The position numbers and the translations under genes are program-made. Positions 1 to 9,367 of a stretch of 64,000 nucleotides of DNA are shown here, one piece after another. Below the pieces are notes generated by a model. The model made no database searches and was not told where the DNA came from. It worked only from the letters and a program-made list of their open reading frames with translations. This DNA is from Zea mays (Eukaryota; Streptophyta; Magnoliopsida; Poales; Poaceae). The stretch is taken from positions 62,001 through 126,000 of the forward strand of contig NW_023366915.1 of the NCBI RefSeq assembly GCF_902167145.1, read 5' to 3'. Within the stretch, counting starts at the first letter, position 1; every line of letters starts with the position of its first letter.

Positions 1-2165
1 TGTGATCTATGGCAAGGAAACATATGTGGGGTGAGGTTTTGACCAAGAAATGGTCTCCACCAGAAATCCAAGAATGTGATCTATCGCAAGGAAACATATG
101 TGGGGTGAGGTGTATGAGCCTCTGGTCGACGACCAATGGCCACACAACCCCCATTTTTTCGAAAATAGCCATGAATGACCATTTTCAATAATATTAGAGG
201 CTAACACCTACGAGTTTTTAACCAAGAAATAGTCTCCACCAGAAATCCAAGAATGTGATCTATGGCAAGGAAACATATGTGGGGTGAGGTTTTGACCAAG
301 AAATGGTCTCCACCAGAAATCCAAGAATGTGATCTATGGCAAGGAAACATATGTGGGGTGAGGTGTATGAGCCTCTGGTCGACGATCAATGGCCACACAA
401 CCCCCATTTTTTTCGAAAATAGCCATGAATGACCATTTTCAATAATATTAGAGGCTAACACCTACGAGTTTTTAACCAAGAAATGGTCTCCACCAGAAAT
501 CCAAGAATGTGATCTATGGCAAGGAAACATATGTGGGGTGAGGTTTTGACCAAGAAATGGTCTCCACCAGAAATCCAAGAATGTGATCTATGGCAAGGAA
601 ACATATGTGGGGTGAGGTGTATGAGCCTCTGGTCGACGATCAATGGCCACACAACCCCCATTTTTTTCGAAAATAGCCATGAATGACCATTTTCAATAAT
701 ATTAGAGGCTAACACCTACGAGTTTTTAACCAAGAAATGGTCTCCACCAGAAATCCAAAAATGTGATCTATGGCAAGGAAACATATGTGGGGTGAGGTTT
801 TGACCAAGAAATGGTCTCCACCAGAAATCCAAGAATGTGATCTATCGCAAGGAAACATATGTGGGGTGAGGTGTATGAGCCTCTGGTCGACGACCAATGG
901 CCACACAACCCCCATTTTTTCGAAAATAGCCATGAATGACCATTTTCAATAATATTAGAGGCTAACACCTACGAGTTTTTAACCAAGAAATAGTCTCCAC
1001 CAGAAATCCAAGAATGTGATCTATGGCAAGGAAACATATGTGGGGTGAGGTTTTGACCAAGAAATGGTCTCCACCAGAAATCCAAGAATGTGATCTATGG
1101 CAAGGAAACATATGTGGGATGAGGTGTATGAGCCTCTGGTCGACGATCAATGGCCACACAACCCCCATTTTTTTCGAAAATAGCCATGAATGACCATTTT
1201 CAATAATATTAGAGGCTAACACCTACGAGTTTTTAACCAAGAAATGGTCTCCACCAGAAATCCAAGAATGTGATCTATGGCAAGGAAACATATGTGGGGT
1301 GAGGTTTTGACCAAGAAATGGTCTCCACCAGAAATCCAAGAATGTGATCTATGGCAAGGAAACATATGTGGGGTGAGGTGTATGAGCCTCTGGTCGACGA
1401 TCAATGGCCACACAACCCCCATTTTTTTCGAAAATAGCCATGAATGACCATTTTCAATAATATTAGAGGCTAACACCTACGAGTTTTTAACCAAGAAATG
1501 GTCTCCACCAGAAATCCAAGAATGTGATCTATGGCAAGGAAACATATGTGGGGTGAGGTGTATGAGCCTCTGGTCGACGATCAATGGCCACACAACCCCC
1601 ATTTTTTCGAAAATAGCCATGAATGACCATTTTCAATAATATTAGAGGCTAACACCTACGAGTTTTTAACCAAGAAATGGTCTCCACCAGAAATCCAAGA
1701 ATGTGATCTATGGCAAGGAAACCTATGTGGGGTGAGGTTTTGACCAAGAAATGGTCTCCACCAGAAATCCAAGAATGTGATCTATGGCAAGGAAACATAT
1801 GTGGGGTGAGGTGTATGAGCCTCTGGTCGACGATCAATGGCCACACAACCCCCATTTTTTTCGAAAATAGCCATGAATGACCATTTTCAATAATATTAGA
1901 GGCTAACACCTACGAGTTTTTAACCAAGAAATGGTTTCCACCAGAAATCCAAGAATGTGATCTATGGCAAGGAAACATATGTGGGGTGAGGTTTTGACCA
2001 AGAAATGGTCTCCACCAGAAATCCAAGAATGTGATCTATGGCAAGGAAACATATGTGGGGTGAGGTGTATGAGCCTCTGATCGACGATCAATGGCCACAC
2101 AACCCCCATTTTTTCGAAAATAGCCATGAATGACCATTTTCAATAATATTAGAGGCTAACACCTA
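1..2165 (+). repeat. knob180 satellite, 254-bp variant array
   Basis: Tandem knob satellite in which most units are 254 bp rather than 180 bp. The motif CGAGTTTTTAACC recurs at 211, 465, 719, 972, 1226, 1480, 1659, 1913 and 2166, giving steps of 254, 254, 253, 254, 254, 179, 254 and 253. The extra 74 bp is a direct duplication inside the monomer running from the ACCAAGAAATGG box through CATATGTGGGGTGAGG, joined by GTTTTGACC. The 179-bp step at 1480-1659 is an ordinary unit without the duplication. A three-unit super-period of about 761 bp is visible from the rare CTATCGCAAGG variant near 80 and near 843. The array runs off the left edge. Confidence 0.93.
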
Positions 2166-5008
2166 CGAGTTTTTAACCAAGAAATGGTCTCCACCAGAAA
2201 TCCAAGAATGTGATCTATGGCAAGGAAACATATGTGGGGTGAGGTGTATGAGCCTCTGGTCGATGATCAATGGCCACACAACCCCCATTTTTGTCGAAAA
2301 TAGCCATGAACGACCATTTTCAATAATATCGAAGGCTAACACCTACGGATTTTAGACCAAGAAATGGTCTCCATCAGAAATCCAAGAATGTGATCTATGG
2401 TAAGGAAACATATGTGGGGTGAGGTGTACGAGCCTCTGGTCGATGATCAATTGCCACACAACCCCCATTTTGTCGAAAATAGCCATGAACGACCATTTAC
2501 AATAATACCGAAGGCTAACACCTACGGATTTTTGACCAAGAAATGGTCTCCACCAGAAATCCAAGAATGTGATCTATGGCAAGGAAACATATGTGGGGTG
2601 AGGTGTATGAGCCTCTGGTCGACGATCAATGGCCAGACAACCCCCATTTTGCCGAAAATAGCCATGAATGACCATTTTCAATAATACCGAAGGCTAAGAC
2701 CTACGGATTTTTGACCAAGAAATGGTCTCCACCAGAAATCCAAAAATGTGATCTATGGCAAGGAAACATATGTGGGGTGAGGTGTATGAGCCTCTGGTCG
2801 ATGATCAATGGCCACACAACCCCCATTTTTGTCGAAAATAGCCATGAATGACCATTTACAATAATACCGAAGGCTAACACCTACGGATTTTTGACCAAGA
2901 AATGGTCTCCACCAGAAATCCAAAATGTGATCTACGACAAGGAAACATATGTGGGGTGAGGTGTATGAGCCGTCTGGTCGACGATCAATGGCCACACAAC
3001 CCCCATTTTGCCGAAAATAGCCATGAGCGACCATTTTCAATAATATTAGAGGCTAAGACCTACGGATTTTTGACCAAGAAATGGTCTCCACCAGAAATCC
3101 AAGAATGTGATCTATGGCAAGGAAACATATGTGGGGTGAGGTGTATGAGCCTCTGGTCGACGATCAATGGCCACACAACCCCCATTTTTTATGAAAATAG
3201 CCATGAGCGACCTTGAAAATAGCCATGAGCGACCATTTTCAATAATACTAGAGGCTAACACCTACGGATTTTTGACCAAGAAATGGTCTCCACCAGAAAT
3301 CCAAGAATGTGATCTATGGCAAGGAAACATATATGGGGTGAGGTGTATGAGCCTCTGGTCGATGATCAATGGCCACACAACCCCCATTTTTGTCGAAAAT
3401 AGCCATGAACGACCATTTTCAATAATACCGAAGGCTAACACCTACGGATTTTTGACCAAGAAATGGTCTCCACCAGAAATCCAAGAATGTGATCTATGGC
3501 AAGGAAACATATGTGGGGTGAGGTGTATGAGCCTCTGGTCGATGATCAATGGCCACACAACCCCCATTTTTGTCGAAAATAGCCATGAACGACCATTTTC
3601 AATAATATCGAAGGCTAACACCTACGGATTTTTGACCAAGAAATGGTCTCCACCAGAAATCCAAGAATGTGATCTATGGCAAGGAAACATATGTGGGGTG
3701 AGGTGTATGAGCCTCTGGTCGACGATCAATGGCCACACAACCCCCATTTTTTATGAAAATAGCCATGAGCGACCATTTTCAATAATACTAGAGGCTAACA
3801 CCTACGGATTTTAGACCAAGAAATGGTCTCCACCAGAAATCCAAGAATGTGATCTATGGCAAGGAAACATATGTGGGGTGATGTGTATGAGTGTCTGGTC
3901 GATGATCAATGGCCACACAACCCCCATTTTTGTCGAAAATAGCCATGAACGACCATTTTCAATAATACTAGAGGCTAAGACCTACGGATTTTTGACCAAG
4001 AAATGGTCTCCACCAGAAATCCAAGAATGTGATCTATGGCAAGGAAACATATGTGGAGTGAGGTGTACGATCCTCTGGTCAATGATCAATGGCCACACAA
4101 CCCCCATTTTTGTCGAAAATAGCCATGAATGACCATTTTCAAAAATACCGAAGGCTAACACGTTCGGATTTTTGACCAAGAAATGGTCTCCACCAGAAAT
4201 CCAAGAATGTGATCTATGGAAAGGAAACATATGTGGGGTGAGGTGTATGAGCGTCTGGTCGATGATCAATGGCCACACAACCCCCATTTTTGTCGAAAAT
4301 AGCCATGAACGACCATTTTCAATAATACCGAAGGCTAACACGTACGGATTTTAGACCAAGAAATGGTCTCCACCAGATGGGGTGAGGTGTACGAGCCTCT
4401 GGTCGATGATCAATGGCCACACAACCCCCATTTTTGTCGAAAATAGCCATGAATGACCATTTTCAATAATACCGAAGGCTAACACCTACGGATTTTTGAC
4501 CAAGAAATGGTTTCCACCAGAAATCCAAGAATGTGATCTACGACAAGGAAACATATGTGGGGTGAGGTGTATGAGCCTCTGGTCGACGATCAATGGCCAC
4601 ACAACCCCCATTTTGCCGAAAATAGCCATGAATGACCATTTTCAATAATACCGAAGGCTAAGACCTACGGATTTTTGACCAAGAAATGGTCTCCACAGAA
4701 ATCCAAGAATGTGATCTATGGCAAGGAAACATATGTGGGGTGAGGTGTATGAGCCTCTGGTCGATGATCAATGGCCACACAACCCCCATTTTTGTCGAAA
4801 ATAGCCATGAATGACCATTTACAATAATACCGAAGGCTAACACCTACGGATTTTTGACCAAGAAATGGTCTCCACCAGAAATCCAAGAATGTGATCTACG
4901 ACAAGGAAACATATGTGGGGTGAGGTGTATGAGCCTCTGGTCGATGATCAATGGCCACACAACCCCCATTTTTGCCGAAAATAGCCATGAGCGACCATTT
5001 TCAATAAT
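2166..5008 (+). repeat. knob180 satellite, + orientation
   Basis: About 16 head-to-tail monomers of ~180 bp. Units differ at a few boxes: ATACCGAAGG, ATATCGAAGG, ATACTAGAGG or ATATTAGAGG; TTTTGTCGAAAA, TTTTGCCGAAAA or TTTTTTATGAAAA; GATGATC or GACGATC; CTATGGC or CTACGAC. Near 3188-3240 one unit carries a 24-bp internal duplication of GAAAATAGCCATGAGCGACC. Near 4374 a unit is shortened, with CCACCAGATGGGGTGAGGTG joining two normally separate parts. The last unit breaks off at CAATAATAC, where orientation flips; the retrotransposon lies at that joint. Confidence 0.95.
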
Positions 5009-5013
5009 ACACC
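5009..5013. other. Target-site duplication (left), ACACC
   Basis: The five bases ACACC directly precede TGTTGGGGAC, the left end of the LTR element, and are repeated directly after its right end at 11620-11624. A 5-bp duplication is usual for LTR-retrotransposon integration. It shows the element is complete at both ends and has not exchanged flanks with another copy. Confidence 0.95.
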
Positions 5014-5225
5014 TGTTGGGGACTTGTTCTCAAATGCTAAGAGTTAAGAACAAGGCAACATAAAAAGTGTTAAGTGTTAAAGTCCTTCGTCCTTCGAAGC
5101 ATTATGTCCCTTCGGGAAATAATGAGTTTCGGACGAAGGTCATAAGAGACATACCTTCGTAAACATAACAAGTAATGACGAAGGATTCATATAAAGCATG
5201 AAATATAATATAAGCATCATCATAG

Positions 5226-5266
5226 AATCATTTCTATTTTATTAACATGGAAAAATAGAAATGATT
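5226..5266. repeat. Hairpin-forming inverted repeat in the LTR
   Basis: AATCATTTCTATTTT at 5226-5240 is the exact complement of AAAATAGAAATGATT at 5252-5266, with an 11-base loop. The same structure is at 11171-11211 in the other LTR. It could shape RNA structure or 3'-end formation in the LTR transcript; that role is inference. Confidence 0.7.
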
Positions 5267-5370
5267 TCAAATTACAAATGTACCTTCGGTCCTGGGAGAA
5301 GGTAAAAAGTACAAGCGTGACGCAAAAGCAAATGCCAAGTCAACGTGAACAGTACGGGGATACTGTTCAC

Positions 5371-5380
5371 CTATTTATAG
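5371..5380 (-). promoter_or_regulatory. TATA box in 3' LTR (bottom strand)
   Basis: The top strand reads CTATTTATAG, so the bottom strand reads CTATAAATAG, a good plant TATA box. In the 5' LTR the same site (11316-11325) would drive genomic RNA and gag; this copy in the 3' LTR would fire outwards into the satellite on the left. Confidence 0.65.
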
Positions 5381-5674
5381 ACACGGGACACAGCCCTTAC
5401 AAAATTACATTTATGCCCTTTACATCTGACAATAACTCTATAGTAATCCATCGAGGTCCGAATAGCCTTTTCATCTTTAAGTCGGTTTCCTTTCCTGCCA
5501 CCATGCCGAAGCTTTTCTGCTCACAGCTTCGGTGCTGTATCAACCTTCGTATGCTTTGAGCTTCTCCCTCTGTGATACCGATTCGAGTCCGAAGATACCT
5601 GTTTGCACATTATACTCCAGAAACACTATTAAATCATGTTTTTGAGGACCTTCGGACGCCGAAGGTCCCCAACA

Positions 5675-5685
5675 GTAGCCCCTCG
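5675..5685 (-). other. Polypurine tract of the Grande-like element
   Basis: On the bottom strand CGAGGGGCTAC directly abuts the start of the 3' LTR. A purine run at this place primes plus-strand DNA synthesis in LTR elements. It is short and includes CT near the LTR edge, so its exact limits are uncertain. Confidence 0.6.
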
Positions 5686-5830
5686 CAATATTAATTTGTT
5701 TGAAATAATAAATTCAGATTGCGATATGAACGAAGGCTTTATGCCGAAGGTCCGAAAAAACACCTTCCCTTTGCTAGAATAGCAACATTCAATGACAAAT
5801 GGGGTCTTTCAACTTTCAACGCATCAAGCG

Positions 5831-5838
5831 TATAAATA
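5831..5838 (+). promoter_or_regulatory. TATA box of the antisense gene
   Basis: TATAAATA lies on the top strand 143 bp before the ATG at 5981, outside the LTR. With a usual 25-35 bp spacing, transcription would begin near 5862-5870 and give a leader of about 115 nt. This suggests the antisense gene has its own promoter rather than depending on the LTR. Confidence 0.6.
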
Positions 5839-5980
5839 CGGCCATACCGCAAACTTATTTTGCACGCTTTCTGGCCAACCACTCCTGCTCAGTGATTTTT
5901 TAGCTCTTGTGCACTGTGATCTGCTAAGCTTTTAGCTTTGAAGCTTCGGCTTTGAAAACAGTTTTTTAGTGTTTCCGAAG

Positions 5981-7754
5981 ATGTCTGAAGCTGCTAAGAA
6001 GGCTGCTGCTGAGATGAAGCTGAGTCTTGATGAAGAGAAGAACTTAGGGTTTCTTATAGCAATGTCGAAGACCAACACAGAAAAGATCACCAGGGAAATT
6101 CTGGAAGGGCTGTCTGAAGATACTGGTGACAGTGACAGTTTTGATGTGGACAGCGGTGGCGAAGACTTCGAAGATCGCCCCTGGCGACCAAGCCATTCAG
6201 TTTATGGTAAGTAATGACTGAACCCATGCCCACGAAGCTAAGTCCATTAGGGCCTCGACTGACGAAGCTTTTTCAAAAGGTGGCGGAGCCGGAAAAAACG
6301 AAGATAGCCAAAGCGAAAAGGCAAAGAATTATTGCCGTAACAGAAGTTATTGACAAGACGCCACCGAGGGCGTCAATTCAGAAAACACCAGCTGTTGAGG
6401 GCACAGAAAATGTCGAAGTCGCACCTTCGGAGGTCGCGGCTACCGAAGCCGCTACAGCCGAAGATGTAAACTTAGAATCTACTATTGAAGACATCAACAA
6501 AATTTTAACAGACATGGCTGCAGAAGAAGCTGCCGCCACTGCTGAAGAAACCATGGCCACAGTGCCTGGGAAAGGGAAAGAAATAGCCGAAGACACTTCG
6601 GACGACGAAGCCCACTCATTTCAAAATTTAGTCGGGCAAAAACTGTCGAAGGCCGAAAAAGAAGAGCTTAAGGAATACGCCAAATCTTGCGGATACAAGC
6701 CAGGAGTTCTTCTATTTGGAGGCATTGATGATGAAAAACTGGGCTGCATCCGGGACCAAACCAGAGCTAAGGTCATCGGTACTCTGTCAAAGAGTATCGG
6801 TTTTCCGAAGCTAGAGATAGATATCAGCCGCTACCGACGACAACATATCGTCGGCAGCTTATTTTATTCAAATTTCAAGGTAAACATCCTTCTTTCTAAC
6901 TTCTATTGTTTTTTAATAATGGCAATATTCTTTAACGAAGGTTGTTTATTTGCAGAGCATGCTTCTAAGCAAAGCTTTGAGGATGCAGCAAGATCTAGAA
7001 GATAAGAAGCACGAAGCTATAATTGAAAATTTAGAGAGCAAGATAAAAGAACAATCAGCTATTATTGAAAAGAAAGACTTCGAACTTCAATCAACCGAAG
7101 GCTTGCTGGCAGAGACTGAAGCCAAAGTAGCAGAATTGAATTCGAAGCTTCTCTGCCAATCAAAACAATTTGAACAAGAGAAGCTAGAACTTGATTCGAA
7201 ACTTGAAGCCGAAGTCCAAGCCAACTCAAATTTGAAGAAATCATTAACAAGCCTTCAGGATAAATGTTTGAATTTTAGCAACAATTGTATCCAACAACTA
7301 AAGAAGATCTTTTACTCAGTTGGAGCCAGCAGCGGGAAATTTACCCCTTCGGATGAAGATTTACCAAAAGCCTTCGATCATATCGAAGCTGAAATTGAAG
7401 AACTTGACGAAGTTATAGCTGGGCACGGTGACTTCTATGCCTGGGTAGCTTCTCGGGGTACTGCTGCAGCATTCCTGAAGGCTGGCTGTGAGCATGGAAA
7501 GATTGTCAACAGGCCCAACTTCGCCCTGTCTCCATCAATTCTCGACGACATTCCTGACCTCGCCCGGAGCATCTCAAATAGATTCATAAAAATGATATGG
7601 ACAAAAGGCGGGCGAGAGAAGGCTGGGGACGAAGCTCGAAGTCATCTTGAACCAGTAAGAAATCATACTTTGTACTTACCTTCTCCTTCACACTTGATTT
7701 TTACTCGGGATACCTTGATTCATGTAGGATGACGAAGCTGAAGGTGATACTTAA
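5981..7754 (+). CDS. Antisense accessory gene of the Grande-like element (spliced)
   Basis: Multi-exon gene running against gag. Exon 1 (5981-6206) starts MSEAAKKAAAEMK and ends at a strong donor GTAAGT (6207). The next open frame runs to 6879, followed by a clear 76-nt intron (6880-6955, GTAAAC...TTTGCAG), exon 6956-7654, a 73-nt intron (7655-7727, GTAAGA...ATGTAG), and a last exon ending DDEAEGDT and TAA at 7754. The last two introns are in phase 0 and join the frames exactly. For exon 1 the acceptor is unclear: AG at 6249-6250 is in phase but gives only 44 nt, and CAG at 6341-6343 is in phase with a poor pyrimidine tract. The product is acidic and Ala/Glu-rich, then coiled-coil (6990-7270), then a conserved-looking C-terminal segment (KAFDHIEAEIEELDEVIAGH, GDEARSHLEP). 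I recall similar ORFs ('gene 23') in Grande elements; the function is unknown. ATG 5981 is preferred because the frame upstream offers only GTG. Confidence 0.7.
6880..6955 (+). other. Predicted intron (76 nt) in the antisense gene
   Basis: The donor AAG/GTAAAC and acceptor TTTATTTGCAG/AG bracket a T-rich stretch. Removing it joins an open frame ending SNFK to one beginning SMLLSKALRMQQ in phase 0. Size and base composition suit a plant intron. Confidence 0.75.
7655..7727 (+). other. Predicted intron (73 nt) near the 3' end of the antisense gene
   Basis: The donor CCA/GTAAGA and acceptor TTCATGTAG/GA bracket a pyrimidine-rich segment. Splicing changes the C-terminus from a 26-residue read-through to the short acidic tail DDEAEGDT. 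Phase is 0 on both sides. Confidence 0.7.
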
Positions 7755-7967
7755 AGGATATGCCGCCGAAGCAGAAACCTGACGAAGATTAATAGGAGTA
7801 GACTAGAAAAAACTCAGGAGAATTTGTAACAACTTTTTGTAAATACAATTAATCTATTCTCAAGGAACTTTGTTCATACCTTGTAATATATTCTTACCCT
7901 TTTATTGAGACGCTTTGATGTGGACGAAATCAGTATTTTGAGCCGAAGGCGAAAAAACACCTTCCCT
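7755..7967. other. Untranslated 3' region of the antisense gene
   Basis: No gene is visible. AT-rich segments such as TTGTAAATACAATTAATC and TTGTAATATATTC could hold plant polyadenylation signals for the top-strand transcript; no single site can be chosen. Confidence 0.4.
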
Positions 7968-8132
7968 TCTTTTCGTACACAACGAAGCATAAAAGACCAT
8001 TTCTTCTTTTTGCCAAAGCTTTTCTTTTTTGTACATGACGAAACATAAAAGACCGCTTCTTCCTCTTGCCGAAGCTTTTTCTTTTTTGTACATAACGGAA
8101 CATAAAAGACCACTTCTTCCTTTTGCCGAAGC
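7968..8132. repeat. ~57-bp tandem repeat, about 3 copies
   Basis: Units start with ACGAAGCATAAAAGACC (7982), ACGAAACATAAAAGACC (8038) and ACGGAACATAAAAGACC (8095), spaced 56 and 57 bp, with shared TTCTTC...TTGCCGAAGCTTTT...GTACA segments. Bottom-strand open frames here arise from the repeat and are not called as genes. Confidence 0.85.
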
Positions 8133-8269
8133 AACCACTTAGGAACACAAATGCTATGAATGAATGCTTATGAATGCAAATGCTATGATGTAATGTGCGA
8201 ATGAATGTCCAAAGCATATAACCGAAGCCACACTCAACCATTATTTCCTTGGAATCAACCACACATCAG
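8133..8269. other. Spacer between the two tandem arrays
   Basis: No gene. It contains short AT-rich repetition (ATGAATGCTTATGAATGC, ATGCTATGATGTAATG) and CCGAAG motifs like the rest of the element. Confidence 0.4.
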
Positions 8270-8548
8270 CTCTGCATTCCCTTAGGAACGACTTTGGAGC
8301 TTCCTCGTCTTTTACTTAGACGGTATAAACTCTGCATTCCCTTAGGAACGTCTTTGGAGTTTCTTCGCCTTTTACTTAGGCGGTATAAGCTCTGCATTCC
8401 CTTAGGAACGTCTTTGGAGCTTCTTCGTCTTTTACTTAGACGGTATAAACTCTGCATTCCCTTAGGAACGTCTTTGGAGTTTCTTCGCCTTTTACTTAGG
8501 CGGTATAAGCTCTGCATTCCCTTAGGAACGTCTTTGGAGCTTCTTCTC
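8270..8548. repeat. 60-bp tandem repeat, about 4.7 copies
   Basis: CTCTGCATTCCCTTAGGAAC recurs at 8270, 8330, 8390, 8450 and 8510, exactly 60 bp apart. Units alternate at two places (CGTCTTTTACTTAGACGG with TATAAAC, against CGCCTTTTACTTAGGCGG with TATAAGC), so the true period is 120 bp. Each unit contains a small complementary stem (CGTCTTTTACTTAGACG or CGCCTTTTACTTAGGCG); the bases changed between unit types are compensating pairs. Because 60 is divisible by 3 it yields long open frames on both strands that I do not regard as genes. Confidence 0.92.
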
Positions 8549-8742
8549 TTTTTTCTTTTTCAGTTCCTGCACTCGATGGTGCGTTCTCAGCTGTTACATT
8601 TACATTTTTTGGGGGATTTTGCTCTTATAAGACTAAAAAAGGAAATTACACATGATGGCCCCATTAAAAACCTTTCTCCCCCTTCGGAAAGGAAAAGGGT
8701 GCCATGAAAAAGAAAAGAAAAAACATAAAAAATTACATCATG
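8549..8742. other. Non-coding stretch after the integrase remnant
   Basis: A pyrimidine-rich segment near 8549-8566, then A-rich sequence near 8700-8735. On the bottom strand this is the untranslated DNA right after the pol stop codon. No gene seen. Confidence 0.4.
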
Positions 8743-9227
8743 TTATACATAGTATCGCCGAAGCTCATCCGCATTCCAAGACCTTGGAATTTCGTTGCCA
8801 TCCATGTCCTTTAATCTGTACGATCCAGGCCTTGACGAAGATACTACTAAGAATGGTCCTTCCCATTTCAACTGTAGCTTACCCACTGTATCTGGGTTAG
8901 CCACTCTCCGAAGCACCAAGTGTCCCAGCTCAATATTTTTTAACCGGACTTTTCTATCTCGCCATTTAACTGTTTCAGCCTGATATTTATTGATATTCTC
9001 CACGGCGTGAAGCCTGATCCCTTCTAAAGCATCCTTTTCCACAAGGCAAGCATCTTCGGGACCTGATTCTGCCGAAGCTACTACTCTTATTGATCCAGCT
9101 TTGGCTTCTTCCGGGGTTATTGCTTCGTCTCCGAATAATAACTTGAATGGGGTAAAGCCTGTAGATCTTGATGCTGTTGTATTGTGGCTCCACACCACTT
9201 TGGTTAACTGGTCTGGCCACTTTAAGC
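8743..9227 (-). pseudogene. Integrase C-terminal remnant (Gypsy pol)
   Basis: The bottom-strand frame is open from about 9227 (SLKWPDQLTKVVWSHNTT) to TAA at 8743-8745, with an in-frame TGA just upstream. It matches the end of Gypsy integrases: TPFKLLFGDEAITPEE after the catalytic core, then the C-terminal module with LGHLVLRRV and KLQLKWEGPFLV (GPY/F-type), and SYRLKDMDG. The zinc-binding HHCC domain and all three DDE residues are absent, as are protease, reverse transcriptase and RNase H, so this is only the last ~160 codons of pol. The element therefore lost several kb between gag and this point. The remnant has no internal stop, so the deletion may be recent or may define a non-autonomous lineage. 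Confidence 0.88.
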
Positions 9228-9367
9228 TTCAGGGACTTAAGCCTGTGAAGAAAATGAGTTTTCCTCGTGGGAAACAACGAAATTATTTCATGAAAACTAA
9301 CAATGTTCTTTGTTTCACAGAAAATAAAACTGAATAGAAAAGACTGCTATCAAAGGTAGGATATGTG
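9228..9367. other. Junction region where pol is missing
   Basis: Between the gag stop (9368) and the integrase remnant lie ~140 bp with no open pol frame on either strand. On the bottom strand the sequence is AT-rich and ends TTTTCTTCACAG just before the remnant. The deletion end point falls here; I see no obvious direct repeat at its edges. Confidence 0.55.

Larger units (their letters stand above)
5014..5674 (-). repeat. 3' LTR of the Grande-like element
   Basis: 661 bp, ends TGTTGGGGAC/GTCCCCAACA (10-bp terminal inverted repeat). Read by eye it is identical to the other LTR at 10959-11619, with no difference found. It contains a bottom-strand TATA box (5371-5380) and a 15-bp inverted repeat (5226-5240 with 5252-5266). 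A 93-codon top-strand open frame at 5278-5559 occurs identically in both LTRs and is not treated as a gene. Confidence 0.95.

Noticed and set aside
1..5013. CRISPR-like array
   Set aside because: Direct repeats of 180 or 254 bp with no unique spacers, in an evident plant genome.
5278..5559. 93-codon open frame in the LTR (also at 11223-11504)
   Set aside because: Lies wholly inside LTR sequence, no recognisable domain, identical only because the LTRs are.
7874..8134. Bottom-strand frames rich in Lys over the 57-bp array
   Set aside because: Three overlapping frames with near-identical repeats; caused by the array.
8249..8707. 152-codon top-strand open frame over the 60-bp array
   Set aside because: Arises from tandem 60-bp units; no domain, and bottom-strand frames are equally open.
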